A stretch of 64,000 bases of DNA from an uncultured bacterium (GTDB lineage Bacteria > Pseudomonadota > Alphaproteobacteria > Sphingomonadales > Sphingomonadaceae), in contig CALOGB020000056.1 of NCBI GenBank assembly GCA_942636505.2, positions 372,001-436,000 of the forward strand, given 5' to 3'. The notes under the pieces are model-generated. The model did no database searches and was not told where the DNA came from. It saw only the letters and a list, made by a program, of their open reading frames with translations. Below are positions 1 to 7,792 of the stretch, piece by piece. The stretch's first letter is position 1; each line of letters starts with the position of its first letter. A program made the translations under genes and the position numbers.

Positions 1-704
1 AAACGCGGCTCTACGATCCCGATCGCAACGAGACGCGCTCGATGCGGTCGAAGGAAGACGCGCATGATTACCGCTACTTCCCGGATCCCGACCTGTTGCC
101 GCTGGTGCTCGACGATGCGTTCCTGGCCGAATGCCGGGCGTCGTTGCCGGAGTTGCCGGACGCGAAGCGGGCTCGGTACGAGGCGCTCGGGATCACCGCG
201 TATCAGGCGACGGTGCTGACCGCCGAGGTCGAGGCGGCGCGGTGGTTCGATGCGTTGCTCGACGCGGGCGTGAAGCCGGCGGCGGCGGCGAACTGGACGA
301 CGTCGGAACTGTTCGGGGCGCTGAACCGGACGGGTAGGGACATCGAGAACTCGCCGGTTTCGCCGGCGCAGGCGGCAGAATTGCTGCGGCTGATCGCCGA
401 CGGCACGCTGTCGGGCAGCCTCGCCAAGCAGGTGTTCGAGGTGATGCTCGAGACCGGCGACGGCGCGGCGAAGGTCGTCGAGGATCGCGGGTTGAAGCAG
501 ACCAGCGATACCGGCGCGATCGAGGCTGTGATCGCCGAGGTGATGGCGGCGAACGCGGACAAGGTTGCGGATTACCGGGGCGGCAAGGACAAGCTGTTCG
601 GGTTCTTCGTGGGCCAGACGATGAAGGCAATGGGGGGGAAGGGTAACCCTGCCGTCGTGAACGAGGTGCTTAAGGGGATGCTTGGGGAGTCGGTGGCTTC
701 GTAA
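1..704 (+). CDS. gatB: Asp-tRNA(Asn)/Glu-tRNA(Gln) amidotransferase subunit B, 3' part
   Basis: Runs in from the left edge; the reading frame starts at base 3. GatB is the tRNA-binding kinase/transamidation subunit of GatCAB, which converts Glu-tRNA(Gln) or Asp-tRNA(Asn) to the amidated form in the cytoplasm. Visible here are the end of the catalytic cradle (RSKEDAHDYRYFPDPDLLPL, a GatB hallmark), the helical linker, and the complete C-terminal YqeY-like tRNA-binding domain ending in FFVGQTMKAMGGKGNP. About 233 residues are present of a usual ~480-490, so roughly the first half lies outside. No other gat gene is in view. The identification is firm. Confidence 0.97.
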   Translation, partial: TRLYDPDRNETRSMRSKEDAHDYRYFPDPDLLPLVLDDAFLAECRASLPELPDAKRARYEALGITAYQATVLTAEVEAARWFDALLDAGVKPAAAANWTTSELFGALNRTGRDIENSPVSPAQAAELLRLIADGTLSGSLAKQVFEVMLETGDGAAKVVEDRGLKQTSDTGAIEAVIAEVMAANADKVADYRGGKDKLFGFFVGQTMKAMGGKGNPAVVNEVLKGMLGESVAS

Positions 705-756
705 AGCTGCCGACCTCCTCGCTCTCTCCCGCGCCTGCTGGTCTCCCGCGCTTTCC

Positions 757-836
757 GTTCTCCCGCGAAGGCGGGAGTCCAGGGTAACCGAACGCAGCGC
801 TGCTTGATTCCTGGGCCCCCGCGTTCGCGAGGGAAC
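757..836. repeat. Palindromic intergenic element (CGCGAAGGCGGG class)
   Basis: Left arm TTCTCCCGCGAAGGCGGGAG and an imperfect right arm CCCCGCGTTCGCGAGGGAAC flank about 35 nt of non-conserved DNA. The same arm sequence recurs at 4121, 7568, 20410, 59902 and 61058. Confidence 0.85.
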
Positions 837-864
837 AGAAGGGGGGGCATCTCCCCACTCGCCA

Positions 865-968
865 CCACCCCGGCGAAGGCCGGGGCCCAATTGGCGGACG
901 GTGATAACGATGGGCAGCGCTTCGTTACTGCTGACGTTCCAATTGGGCCCCGGCCTTCGCCGGGGTGG
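865..968. repeat. Palindromic intergenic element (CCCCGGCGAAGGCCGGGG class)
   Basis: Inverted arms CCACCCCGGCGAAGGCCGGG and its complement, each extended by CCCAATTGG, surround a ~45-nt spacer. Very similar copies lie at 20497-20600 and 48708-48810. It sits between the convergent gatB and aspartic protease genes, so it could also act as a bidirectional terminator; that role is inference. Confidence 0.85.
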
Positions 969-985
969 TTTGGGCGGAGGCGGCC

Positions 986-1549
986 TTAACCGTCCACCTT
1001 TTGCGGATGATGCGGCACGAGGATCAGCGTGTTCTCCTCCACCCGCCACGACGCTAGGCGGGACAGGAAGTTCATCCCGAGCACGTTGGTCTCGCCGAAC
1101 GCGGGCGATACCACGACCTGCAAGTCCCGCGCGACGATCGCGCCGAGCCGCAAGTTGGCGATCTTGCCCGTCTTCGCCGCGATCGACCCATTGGCGGTCT
1201 GCAACACGATCGGCACCACGCCAACCCGCGCCTCAACCCCGGCAGCCTCCGCCGTCTTCTCCGAAATCGCGGTAATCGTCGCGCCGCTATCGATAAGCAA
1301 TCGCTGGCTCACTCCGTCGATCGTCGCCCGTGCCCAGAAGTGCCCATCCGGCGACATCCGGATTCGGACCTCGCCGCCGACCACCTTTTGGTCCTCGATC
1401 TTCAAGAACCGCGCGATCTTGCCGACATAGGGATCGAACTGCCGCCGCTGGTCGATCGCAACGAACAGCAGTCCGACGAGGACAATCGTCATCGCCAGAT
1501 TGACGAGCGTGCGGATGATGGGGATGCGCTGCGCCAGAATCAGCAGCAA
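986..1549 (-). CDS. Membrane-anchored retropepsin-like aspartic protease
   Basis: A 187-residue product read from a TTG codon. An N-terminal hydrophobic stretch (residues ~10-33) would anchor it in the inner membrane. A retropepsin-like domain follows, with active-site segment LLIDSGATITAIS (~residues 84-96) and the second family block NVLGMNFLSRL near the C-terminus. This matches the TIGR02281 clan AA single-domain aspartic proteases of alphaproteobacteria, which probably work as dimers in the periplasm; the substrate is unknown. The start is uncertain. The frame stays open and protein-like upstream to about 1685, including a further hydrophobic segment, but contains no ATG or GTG. The true N-terminus may therefore be longer and use a rare start. 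Confidence 0.8.
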   Translation of the reverse strand: MLLILAQRIPIIRTLVNLAMTIVLVGLLFVAIDQRRQFDPYVGKIARFLKIEDQKVVGGEVRIRMSPDGHFWARATIDGVSQRLLIDSGATITAISEKTAEAAGVEARVGVVPIVLQTANGSIAAKTGKIANLRLGAIVARDLQVVVSPAFGETNVLGMNFLSRLASWRVEENTLILVPHHPQKVDG

Positions 1550-1684
1550 TACGGAGAGCCCGAGCGCGATATAGAGGCTCTGGTGCTCGGCGAAGGTGGG
1601 GATCGTGAGGATTATCGGGTCCTGATTGGCGGAGGTGGTATCATGTAGATAGCCACCCCCGCCTGTATGGTTGCTGACGCGAGC

Positions 1685-1903
1685 TTACTGCGCGTCGCCG
1701 TCCTGGTTCTTTACGACACCGCCGGTGCCACCGACGCCATCGGGCATGCCGGTGTCCGTGAACGTCTCGGGCTCGTCGCCGCCTTCGCCGCGCTCGACCG
1801 CGTCGGAGCGCGATTCCACCGCCTGTTCGATGTCGCTGCGAGTATCCTCGTCACGATCCTCGGGGAGCGTTTCGGGGTTCGTACCGGAGTGGGGATCGCT
1901 CAC
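1685..1903 (-). CDS. Small acidic hypothetical protein (72 aa)
   Basis: The GTG start overlaps the end of the upstream small gene (…TTTTGAGCGTGAGC…) and is preceded by CGGAG. The product is hydrophilic and strongly acidic, rich in Asp, Glu and Gly (PETLPEDRDEDTRSDIEQAV…), with no signal peptide or membrane segment. I do not recognise a family and assign no function. Its tight coupling to the gene at 1906-2061, the good ribosome-binding site and the absence of a credible competing frame support it as real. The opposite-strand frame across the same bases looks like a GC-skew shadow. Confidence 0.55.
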   Translation of the reverse strand: MSDPHSGTNPETLPEDRDEDTRSDIEQAVESRSDAVERGEGGDEPETFTDTGMPDGVGGTGGVVKNQDGDAQ

Positions 1904-1905
1904 GC

Positions 1906-2061
1906 TCAAAACTCCGGCTGGACGGGTGCTGGATCGTTCGACGGTGTTCCGGGGGCAGGGACGTCGATGTCCGGCGCGGGCGGATTGAACTCGGGCGGCG
2001 GCGCAGTCGGCTCGACCGGGGGCGTCGGGGTCGGGAATTCTGCCGGGGGTTGGGTAGCCAT
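1906..2061 (-). CDS. Small proline-rich hypothetical protein (51 aa)
   Basis: ATG preceded by a strong AAGGAGAG Shine-Dalgarno at correct spacing. The 51-residue product is almost entirely Pro, Ala and Glu in a PxxPTPTPP / PPPEFNPPAPDID pattern, so it is probably disordered or polyproline-helical. No signal peptide is evident. It is followed within a few bases by the GTG of the next small gene, giving a probable two-gene transcript. Function unknown. The strong ribosome-binding site is the main argument that it is translated. Confidence 0.6.
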   Translation of the reverse strand: MATQPPAEFPTPTPPVEPTAPPPEFNPPAPDIDVPAPGTPSNDPAPVQPEF

Positions 2062-2129
2062 GATGTCTCTCCTTCTGGATGTTCAACGCCTGTAATCGAG
2101 CGCGGTTGCGTTGGGAGTTGCCTATGTGC

Positions 2130-2157
2130 TTGCCCCCGCATGCATCGTTGGTATAGA
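2130..2157 (+). promoter_or_regulatory. Probable sigma-70-type promoter of tRNA-Leu
   Basis: -35 TTGCCC (2130-2135), 16-bp spacer, -10 TATAGA (2152-2157). The predicted start lies about 20 nt before the mature tRNA 5' end at 2183. Confidence 0.6.
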
Positions 2158-2182
2158 CGCGCCCGCTACGGCGATGTCCTGT

Positions 2183-2267
2183 GCGGGCGTGGCGGAACTG
2201 GTAGACGCGCTTGGTTTAGGTCCAAGTATCGCAAGATGTGGGGGTTCGAGTCCCTTCGCCCGCACCA
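2183..2267 (+). tRNA. tRNA-Leu (TAG anticodon)
   Basis: 85 nt including an encoded CCA. Acceptor arms GCGGGCG and CGCCCGC pair fully. The anticodon arm CTTGG-TTTAGGT-CCAAG exposes TAG. A long class II variable arm and a GGTTCGAGTCC T-arm follow. tig starts 68 nt downstream. Confidence 0.96.
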
Positions 2268-2335
2268 GCCCGCCGCGCAGGCGAGGCGACCGCCCGAAGA
2301 ATTATCCTGAATGCTCTTTTAGACAAAGGCCGGAC

Positions 2336-3991
2336 ATGCAGACTGTCGAGACGTTGAACGAGGGCCTCAAGCGCGCCTTTACGCTCACCATCACCGCGAA
2401 GGATATCGATGCCAAGGTCGATGTCGAGCTGAAGCGCCTCGCGCCGCAGATGAAGATGCCGGGCTTCCGTCCAGGCAAGGTACCGGCGAACCTCATCCGC
2501 AAGATGCACGGCCCGGCGCTGACGCAGGACGCGCTGAACGCGGCGATCCAGGAGAGCGTCCAGACGCTCGTCGCCGAGAAGCAGCTTCGCCCCGCGATGC
2601 AGCCTTCGGTCGAGTTGGAAGACGGCTATGACCTGGGCAAGGACGCGGTGGTCAAGGTCGAGATGGAGGTCCTCCCGCAGGTCCCCGCACCCGCGATCGA
2701 CGGCATCAAGCTCGAGCGTCTGACCGTGCCCGTCGCGGACGACGCGGTGACCGAGCAGCTCCAGAAGTTCGCCGACCAGCAGAAGAAGTGGGACGACGCG
2801 GCCGACGATTACGTCGCCAAGATGGGCGATCTCGTCACCGTCGACTTCGTCGGCAAGACCGCCGACGGCGTCGCGTTCGAGGGCGGCACGGGCACCGACA
2901 TGGGCGTCGAGCTCGGTTCGGGTCGTCTCATCCCCGGCTTCGAGGATCAGCTCGTCGGCGTGAAGACCGGCGACGACAAGGTCCTGAACGTGACCTTCCC
3001 CGAGGAGTATCAGGAGAAATCGCTCGCAGGGCAGCCCGCGACGTTCGACATCACCGTCAAGTCGGTGAAGACCGCGGGCGAGAGCAAGATCGACGAGGAT
3101 CTGGCCAAGTCGCTGGGTCTCGAGAGCCTCGAGCAGCTCACGGGGCTGTTGAAGGGTCAGATCGAGCAGGAGCATAACGGTCTCACGCGCACGCACATGA
3201 AGCGCAAGCTGCTCGACCAGCTCGCCGAGGGTCATGACTTCGAAGTGCCGCCGTCGATGGTCGAGGCCGAGTTCAACCAGATCTGGTCGCAACTCCAGCA
3301 CGAAGCCACGCACGAAGCCGATCCCGAGGCTGCGATGGCCGAGATGGAAGGCGAGCGCGACGATTACCGCAAGATCGCCGAGCGTCGCGTGCGTCTGGGC
3401 CTGCTCCTGTCCGAGATCGGCCAGGCGAACGGCGTCGAGGTTTCGAACCAGGAAATGCAGCGTCTGCTCGCCCAGGCCGCGCAGCAATATCCCGCCGAGC
3501 AGCGTCAGCAGTTCATGCAGTACGTCCAGCAGGAGCCGATGGCGGCTGCCCAGCTGCGCGCGCCGCTCTACGAGGACAAGGTCGTCGACTTCCTGTTCGA
3601 GAAGGCCGAGATCACCGACCGCGAAGCCACGCGCGAGGAGCTGGAAGCCGCGATCGAGAGCGAGGACGGGTTCGCGAGCGGCACGCACACGCATGATCAC
3701 GACAACCACAAGCCGAAGAAGAAGGCCGCAGCCAAGAAGGCCAAGCCAGCTTCGGACGAGGCTGCTTCGGATGACGCCGTGACGGACGAGGCACCTGCTT
3801 CGGACGCAGCGGACGAGGCCAAGCCTGCGAAGAAGGCGCCTGCCAAGAAGAAGGCGGCTCCTGTCGAAGCAGAGACGGCCGTGACGGAATCGTCGCCGGT
3901 CGCTGCGGAGAACGCAGAGGGTACCGAAGCCGCCGACGCACCGGCGAAGAAGCCGCGCGCGAAGAAGGCTCCGACCAAGACCGAGGCGTAA
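2336..3991 (+). CDS. tig: Trigger factor (peptidyl-prolyl isomerase chaperone)
   Basis: Ribosome-associated chaperone that binds nascent chains at the exit tunnel. The start is MQTVETLNEGLKRAF, after tRNA-Leu; the same frame is open further upstream but that part is the tRNA itself. Domains: ribosome-binding N-domain with signature MPGFRPGKVPANLIRK (~residues 42-57), FKBP-type PPIase domain (GDLVTVDFVGKTADG to ~residue 245), and C-terminal chaperone arms to ~residue 440. At 551 residues it is about 100 longer than E. coli TF. The excess is a His-rich patch (THTHDHDNH, ~residues 448-456) and a low-complexity Ala/Lys/Asp/Glu tail with AKK repeats, probably disordered. It heads the usual tig-clpP-clpX order, here with a glycosyltransferase inserted. 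Confidence 0.97.
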   Translation: MQTVETLNEGLKRAFTLTITAKDIDAKVDVELKRLAPQMKMPGFRPGKVPANLIRKMHGPALTQDALNAAIQESVQTLVAEKQLRPAMQPSVELEDGYDLGKDAVVKVEMEVLPQVPAPAIDGIKLERLTVPVADDAVTEQLQKFADQQKKWDDAADDYVAKMGDLVTVDFVGKTADGVAFEGGTGTDMGVELGSGRLIPGFEDQLVGVKTGDDKVLNVTFPEEYQEKSLAGQPATFDITVKSVKTAGESKIDEDLAKSLGLESLEQLTGLLKGQIEQEHNGLTRTHMKRKLLDQLAEGHDFEVPPSMVEAEFNQIWSQLQHEATHEADPEAAMAEMEGERDDYRKIAERRVRLGLLLSEIGQANGVEVSNQEMQRLLAQAAQQYPAEQRQQFMQYVQQEPMAAAQLRAPLYEDKVVDFLFEKAEITDREATREELEAAIESEDGFASGTHTHDHDNHKPKKKAAAKKAKPASDEAASDDAVTDEAPASDAADEAKPAKKAPAKKKAAPVEAETAVTESSPVAAENAEGTEAADAPAKKPRAKKAPTKTEA

Positions 3992-3999
3992 GCTTCGCC

Positions 4000-4099
4000 C
4001 CCGTCATGCCGAGCTTGTTCCGGCACCCACCGTTCCGCACACTCTCAACCCGAAGAGCATGCGGAACGGTGGACCCCGGAACAGGTCCGGGGTGACGGG
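4000..4099. repeat. Palindromic element (CCGTCATGCCGAGC / GGGGTGACGG class)
   Basis: Inverted arms: CCCGTCA…CCACCGTTCCGCA and TGCGGAACGGTGG…GTGACGGG, with a shared ACCGTTCCGCA core. It lies just after the tig stop codon and could terminate it. Confidence 0.75.
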
Positions 4100-4120
4100 T
4101 GGAGGGGAAGCGGTAAAAAA

Positions 4121-4177
4121 TTGTTTCCCCGCGAAGGCGGGGACCCAGACTGGGCTCCCGCCTTCGCGGGAGAACAA
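4121..4177. repeat. 57-bp near-perfect palindromic element
   Basis: Two ~28-bp arms (CCCCGCGAAGGCGGGGACCC and CTCCCGCCTTCGCGGGAG) meet at an ACT centre with almost no loop. Nearly the same as the copy at 20410-20466 and closely related to 61058-61114. It lies upstream of the glycosyltransferase and leaves that reading frame open, although translation probably starts later. Confidence 0.9.
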
Positions 4178-4261
4178 GGAAGTGAAGAGGCGTCCGTGCC
4201 CGAGGTGTTCAGCCTGAAGGCGCCGTACGTCGATCGTGGCGTCTCCATGCAGGGACAGGGC

Positions 4262-5188
4262 ATGACCGAACCGAAAATCGCCGTTCTGCTCCCATGCTAC
4301 AACGAGGACGCTGCGATCGCGCAGACGATTGCGGGCTTCCGCGACGCGCTGCCCGGCGCCACCATCTACGTCTACGACAACAACAGCGCCGATCGCACGA
4401 TCGAGGTCGCGCGTGCCGCCGGCGCCGTCGTCCGAACCGAGCGCATCCAGGGCAAGGGCGCCGTCGTCCGCCGGATGTTCGCGGACATCGACGCGGACAT
4501 CTACGTCATGGCCGATGGCGACGCGACCTACGACGCCGCCTCCGCCCCGAATTTGGTCGCTCGCGTGCTCGACGAGCAGCTCGACATGGTCGTCGGATCG
4601 CGCATCAGCCAGGTCCAGGAAAGCTATCGCCGCGGCCACCGCTTCGGCAATGCGCTGCTCACCGGCATGCTCGCCCGCCTGTTCGGCCGCAGCTTCACCG
4701 ACATCCTCTCGGGCTACCGCGTGTTCTCGCGCCGGTTCGTGAAGAGCTTCCCGTCGCTCTCCGCCGGGTTCGAGATCGAGACCGAGATCAGCGTCCACGC
4801 GCTCGAACTCAAGATGCCGATCGGCGAGGTCGAGACGCCCTATTACGCGCGCCCCGAAGGCTCCGAATCGAAGCTCAGCACGTACGGCGACGGCTGGCGC
4901 ATCCTCCGCACGATCATGACGCTATACCGGATCGAGCGCCCGCTATGGTTCTTCGGTGCGATCGGCAGCGTGTTCGGCCTGCTCGCGCTGGTCCTCGGCA
5001 TCCCGCTGGTGCTGACGTACATCGAGATCCACCAGGTCCCGCGCTTCCCGACTGCGATCCTGATCACCGGCCTCGGCATCTTCGCCGCGCTCAACGTGTT
5101 CACCGGCCTGATCCTGGATACGGTCGTAAGAGGCCGCCGCGAAGTCCGCCGCTTGGCATACCTAGCCTACCCCGCCCCAGGCATCTGA
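4262..5188 (+). CDS. GT2-family glycosyltransferase with two C-terminal membrane helices
   Basis: 308 residues. The GT-A fold begins at once with IAVLLPCYNEDAAIAQTI, then YVYDNNSADRT and the metal/nucleotide-binding segment MADGDATYD (~residues 81-89). Two hydrophobic helices follow near the C-terminus (LWFFGAIGSVFGLLALVLGI and the TAILITGLGIFAALN region). This layout resembles polyprenyl-phosphate glycosyltransferases, which move a sugar from a nucleotide donor to a lipid phosphate at the inner membrane; donor and acceptor cannot be read from sequence. The ATG at 4262 is preceded by AGGGACAGG. An in-frame upstream extension would translate the palindromic element and is less likely. It sits alone between tig and clpP. 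Confidence 0.88.
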   Translation: MTEPKIAVLLPCYNEDAAIAQTIAGFRDALPGATIYVYDNNSADRTIEVARAAGAVVRTERIQGKGAVVRRMFADIDADIYVMADGDATYDAASAPNLVARVLDEQLDMVVGSRISQVQESYRRGHRFGNALLTGMLARLFGRSFTDILSGYRVFSRRFVKSFPSLSAGFEIETEISVHALELKMPIGEVETPYYARPEGSESKLSTYGDGWRILRTIMTLYRIERPLWFFGAIGSVFGLLALVLGIPLVLTYIEIHQVPRFPTAILITGLGIFAALNVFTGLILDTVVRGRREVRRLAYLAYPAPGI

Positions 5189-5190
5189 CT

Positions 5191-5330
5191 CCCTCGCCCC
5201 TCCGGGGAGAGGGAAGGAGGAGCCACTTGGCGACGGGAGGGTGAGGGGCGGTTGGCGGATCCCAACCGCCCCTCACCCTCCCACCCGCAAGTGCGTGCGG
5301 GCCCCTCCCTCTCCCCGGAGGGGCGAGGGC
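5191..5330. repeat. Palindromic element (CCCTCGCCCCTCCGGGGAGAG class)
   Basis: Left arm CCCTCGCCCCTCCGGGGAGA and right arm TCTCCCCGGAGGGGCGAGGG, with inner arms GAGGGTGAGGGGCGGTTGG and its complement. It fills most of the gap before clpP. A relative is at 39374-39509. Confidence 0.85.
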
Positions 5331-5339
5331 TTAGCAGGG

Positions 5340-5371
5340 CTTGAACTCCCCTCTCGGACCGCCGATGTTAG
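5340..5371 (+). promoter_or_regulatory. Candidate heat-shock (sigma-32) promoter of clpP
   Basis: CTTG (5340-5343), 18-bp spacer, CCGATGTTAG (5362-5371). The alphaproteobacterial RpoH consensus is CTTG-N17/18-CYTATNTNNG, so only one defined base is off. It is placed about 30 bp before the clpP start, just after the palindromic element. Confidence 0.6.
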
Positions 5372-5400
5372 CGGTTCACTGGGGCATAAGAGAGATTTCC

Positions 5401-6090
5401 ATGCACAATCCGTTCGAGACCGGCGATTTCGCGAGCCCGTTGGCCAGCGCCGGGCTCGGCCTGCAGCAGACGCAAGCAGGCCTGGTTCCCATCGTCATCG
5501 AGCAGTCGAACCGCGGCGAGCGTTCGTTCGACATCTTCTCGCGCCTGCTCCGCGAGCGCATCATCTTCGTGACCGGTGGCGTCGAGGACGGCATGGCCTC
5601 GTTGATCACCGCGCAGCTGCTCTTCCTCGAGTCCGAGAACCCGAAGAAGGACATTTTCATGTACATCAACTCGCCGGGCGGTGTCGTCACGGCGGGCATG
5701 GCGATCCACGACACGATGCGGTACATTCGCCCGCGCGTCGGCACCGTCTGCATTGGCCAGGCCGCGTCGATGGGCAGCTTCCTGCTCGCGAGCGGCGAGC
5801 CCGGCATGCGCGTCGCGATGACCAACGCGCGCATCATGATCCATCAGCCATCGGGTGGTGCACAGGGCATGGCCAGTGACATCGAGATCCAGGCGCGCGA
5901 AATACTGCGCATCCGCAAGCGCATGAACGAACTGTATTCGCAGTATACCGGCCAGCCGATCGAAGAGATCGAGCGCCGGATGGACCGCGATACGTTCCTC
6001 GAAGCGAACGAGGCGAAGGATTTCGGGCTGATCGACGAGGTATTCGACAAGCGTCCGGCGGTATCCGAGGATGGTGCGAAACCCGCCTAA
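5401..6090 (+). CDS. clpP: ATP-dependent Clp protease proteolytic subunit
   Basis: Serine peptidase that forms a double heptameric ring and degrades proteins fed by ClpX or ClpA. 229 residues from MHNPFETG; a longer frame exists but would translate the RpoH-like promoter. Nucleophile Ser123 is in GQAASMGS, the catalytic His148 in [11 protein letters not shown], and the Asp in the MDRDTF segment. The substrate-groove block [12 protein letters not shown] is intact. The N-terminus is ~20 residues longer than E. coli mature ClpP, consistent with a cleaved propeptide. clpX follows 123 nt downstream, so the two are probably co-expressed under heat shock. Confidence 0.97.
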   Translation: MHNPFETGDFASPLASAGLGLQQTQAGLVPIVIEQSNRGERSFDIFSRLLRERIIFVTGGVEDGMASLITAQLLFLESENPKKDIFMYINSPGGVVTAGMAIHDTMRYIRPRVGTVCIGQAASMGSFLLASGEPGMRVAMTNARIMIHQPSGGAQGMASDIEIQAREILRIRKRMNELYSQYTGQPIEEIERRMDRDTFLEANEAKDFGLIDEVFDKRPAVSEDGAKPA

Positions 6091-6213
6091 CCGACACTGG
6101 CATGGGGCGAATCGTAAACCCCGCCGGTTTATTTGATTGTAGGAACTCCGGGGTGCGTTACGGTAGCGGCCCCGGAAACGGCACGTGCACCGACATGCGC
6201 GAGAGGTGATTGA

Positions 6214-7479
6214 ATGACGAAGCTGAGCGGTGGCGACTCGAAGAGCACCCTCTATTGCTCGTTCTGCGGGAAGTCGCAGCACGAGGTCCGCAAGTTGATC
6301 GCCGGGCCGACGGTCTTCATCTGCGACGAGTGCGTCGAGCTATGCAACGACATCATCCGTGAGGAGACGAAGTCTGCGCTGGTGTCCAAGAAGGACGGCG
6401 GCGTGCCGACTCCGCAGGAGATCTGCGACGTCCTCGACGATTACGTGATCGGCCAGAAGCGCGCCAAGCGCGTGCTGTCGGTGGCGGTGCACAATCACTA
6501 CAAGCGGCTCAATCACGGCGCCAAGGGTGCCGATGTCGAGCTGTCCAAGTCGAACATCCTGCTGGTCGGGCCGACTGGTTGCGGCAAGACGCTGCTCGCG
6601 CAGACGCTCGCGCGCATCCTCGACGTGCCGTTCACGATGGCCGATGCGACGACGCTCACCGAGGCAGGCTATGTCGGCGAGGACGTCGAGAACATTATCC
6701 TCAAGCTGCTCCAGGCGTCGGACTACAACGTCGAGCGGGCGCAGCGTGGGATCGTCTATATCGACGAGATCGACAAGATTTCGCGCAAGGCCGAGAACCC
6801 TTCGATCACGCGCGACGTGTCGGGCGAAGGCGTGCAGCAGGCGTTGCTCAAGCTGATGGAAGGCACCACCGCGTCGGTGCCGCCGCAGGGTGGGCGGAAA
6901 CATCCGCAGCAGGAATTCCTGCAGGTGGATACGACCAACATCCTGTTCATCTGCGGCGGTGCGTTCTCCGGTCTCGAGAAGATCATCGGCGATCGTCTCC
7001 AGGGCAAGTCGATCGGCTTCGGCGCGTATGTGGCCGGACCCGACGAGCGCAAGACCGGCGAGACGCTGAAGTCGGTCGAGCCTGAGGATCTGCTCAAGTT
7101 CGGGCTCATCCCCGAGTTCGTCGGTCGTCTGCCGGTAATCGCGACGCTCGAGGATCTCGATGTCGACGCGCTGGTGAAGATCCTCAAGGAGCCTAAGAAC
7201 GCGCTGGTCAAGCAGTACCAGAAGCTGTTTGAGATGGAGGACGTCGCGCTCGGCTTCACCGACGACGCGCTGGTCTCGGTCGCCAAGAAGGGCATCGAAC
7301 GCAAGACCGGTGCGCGCGGGCTTCGCTCGATCTTGGAGAGCATCCTGCTCGACACGATGTTCGACCTGCCCGGCATGGACGGCGTCGACGAGGTGATGAT
7401 CGACAAGGACGTGATCGAAGGCCGCAAGGAACCGATCCGCGTCTATGCCGAGAAGAAGAAGACCGGCGACGCTGCCTAG
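6214..7479 (+). CDS. clpX: ATP-dependent unfoldase ClpX
   Basis: AAA+ hexamer that recognises, unfolds and threads substrates into ClpP. 421 residues. N-terminal zinc-binding domain with C15-x2-C18 and C37-x2-C40; Walker A GPTGCGKT, Walker B IVYIDEID, sensor and ClpP-contact regions all present ([26 protein letters not shown]). The length matches the family. It lies 123 nt after clpP, with a Rho-independent terminator after the stop. Nothing looks atypical. Confidence 0.98.
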   Translation: MTKLSGGDSKSTLYCSFCGKSQHEVRKLIAGPTVFICDECVELCNDIIREETKSALVSKKDGGVPTPQEICDVLDDYVIGQKRAKRVLSVAVHNHYKRLNHGAKGADVELSKSNILLVGPTGCGKTLLAQTLARILDVPFTMADATTLTEAGYVGEDVENIILKLLQASDYNVERAQRGIVYIDEIDKISRKAENPSITRDVSGEGVQQALLKLMEGTTASVPPQGGRKHPQQEFLQVDTTNILFICGGAFSGLEKIIGDRLQGKSIGFGAYVAGPDERKTGETLKSVEPEDLLKFGLIPEFVGRLPVIATLEDLDVDALVKILKEPKNALVKQYQKLFEMEDVALGFTDDALVSVAKKGIERKTGARGLRSILESILLDTMFDLPGMDGVDEVMIDKDVIEGRKEPIRVYAEKKKTGDAA

Positions 7480-7506
7480 CGCGGGGTTGGTTCGAGATAC
7501 GGGAGA

Positions 7507-7533
7507 GGGCGTCGAGCGATCGGCGCCCTTTTT
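7507..7533 (+). terminator. Rho-independent terminator after clpX
   Basis: GGGCG (7507-7511) pairs with CGCCC (7524-7528) around a partly self-complementary loop, followed by TTTTT (7529-7533). It lies 28 nt after the clpX stop. Confidence 0.75.
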
Positions 7534-7567
7534 CGTTTGCGGCAGAGCGCGGGCTGCTCTTCTGACT

Positions 7568-7646
7568 GTTCCCCCGCGAAGGCGGGGGCCCAGGGTACCA
7601 AGCGGTAGCGATCATGACTTCTGGACCCCCGCTTTCGCGGGGGAAC
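7568..7646. repeat. Palindromic intergenic element (CGCGAAGGCGGG class)
   Basis: GTTCCCCCGCGAAGGCGGGG and CCCCGCTTTCGCGGGGGAAC arms with a ~38-nt spacer. It lies after the clpX terminator. Confidence 0.88.
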
Positions 7647-7792
7647 GGTAGCATGTGACCTGACCCGGAGAGAACGGGCGATATGCCCCGTCTTCACCCA
7701 CACCATTGGCGTCCTTCTATCTTGGGGGACATCATAGGGTTCACGGCGACGACGCGGGGACCTGCGTGCGGCCGGCTGCGCCACTACGGTCC
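7647..7792. other. Gap without recognisable gene
   Basis: Between the palindromic element and the convergent nucleotidyltransferase-like gene. Short frames on both strands run through the element or lack ribosome-binding sites. I see no gene, RNA or promoter I can support here. Confidence 0.5.

Noticed and set aside
1667..2095. Plus-strand 142-codon frame opposite the two tiny genes
   Set aside because: Gly/Val/Ala-rich with no ribosome-binding site, whereas the minus-strand genes have a strong Shine-Dalgarno and coupled start/stop codons.
2111..2335. N-terminal extension of trigger factor over the tRNA gene
   Set aside because: It would translate tRNA-Leu; the family begins at MQTVETL (2336).
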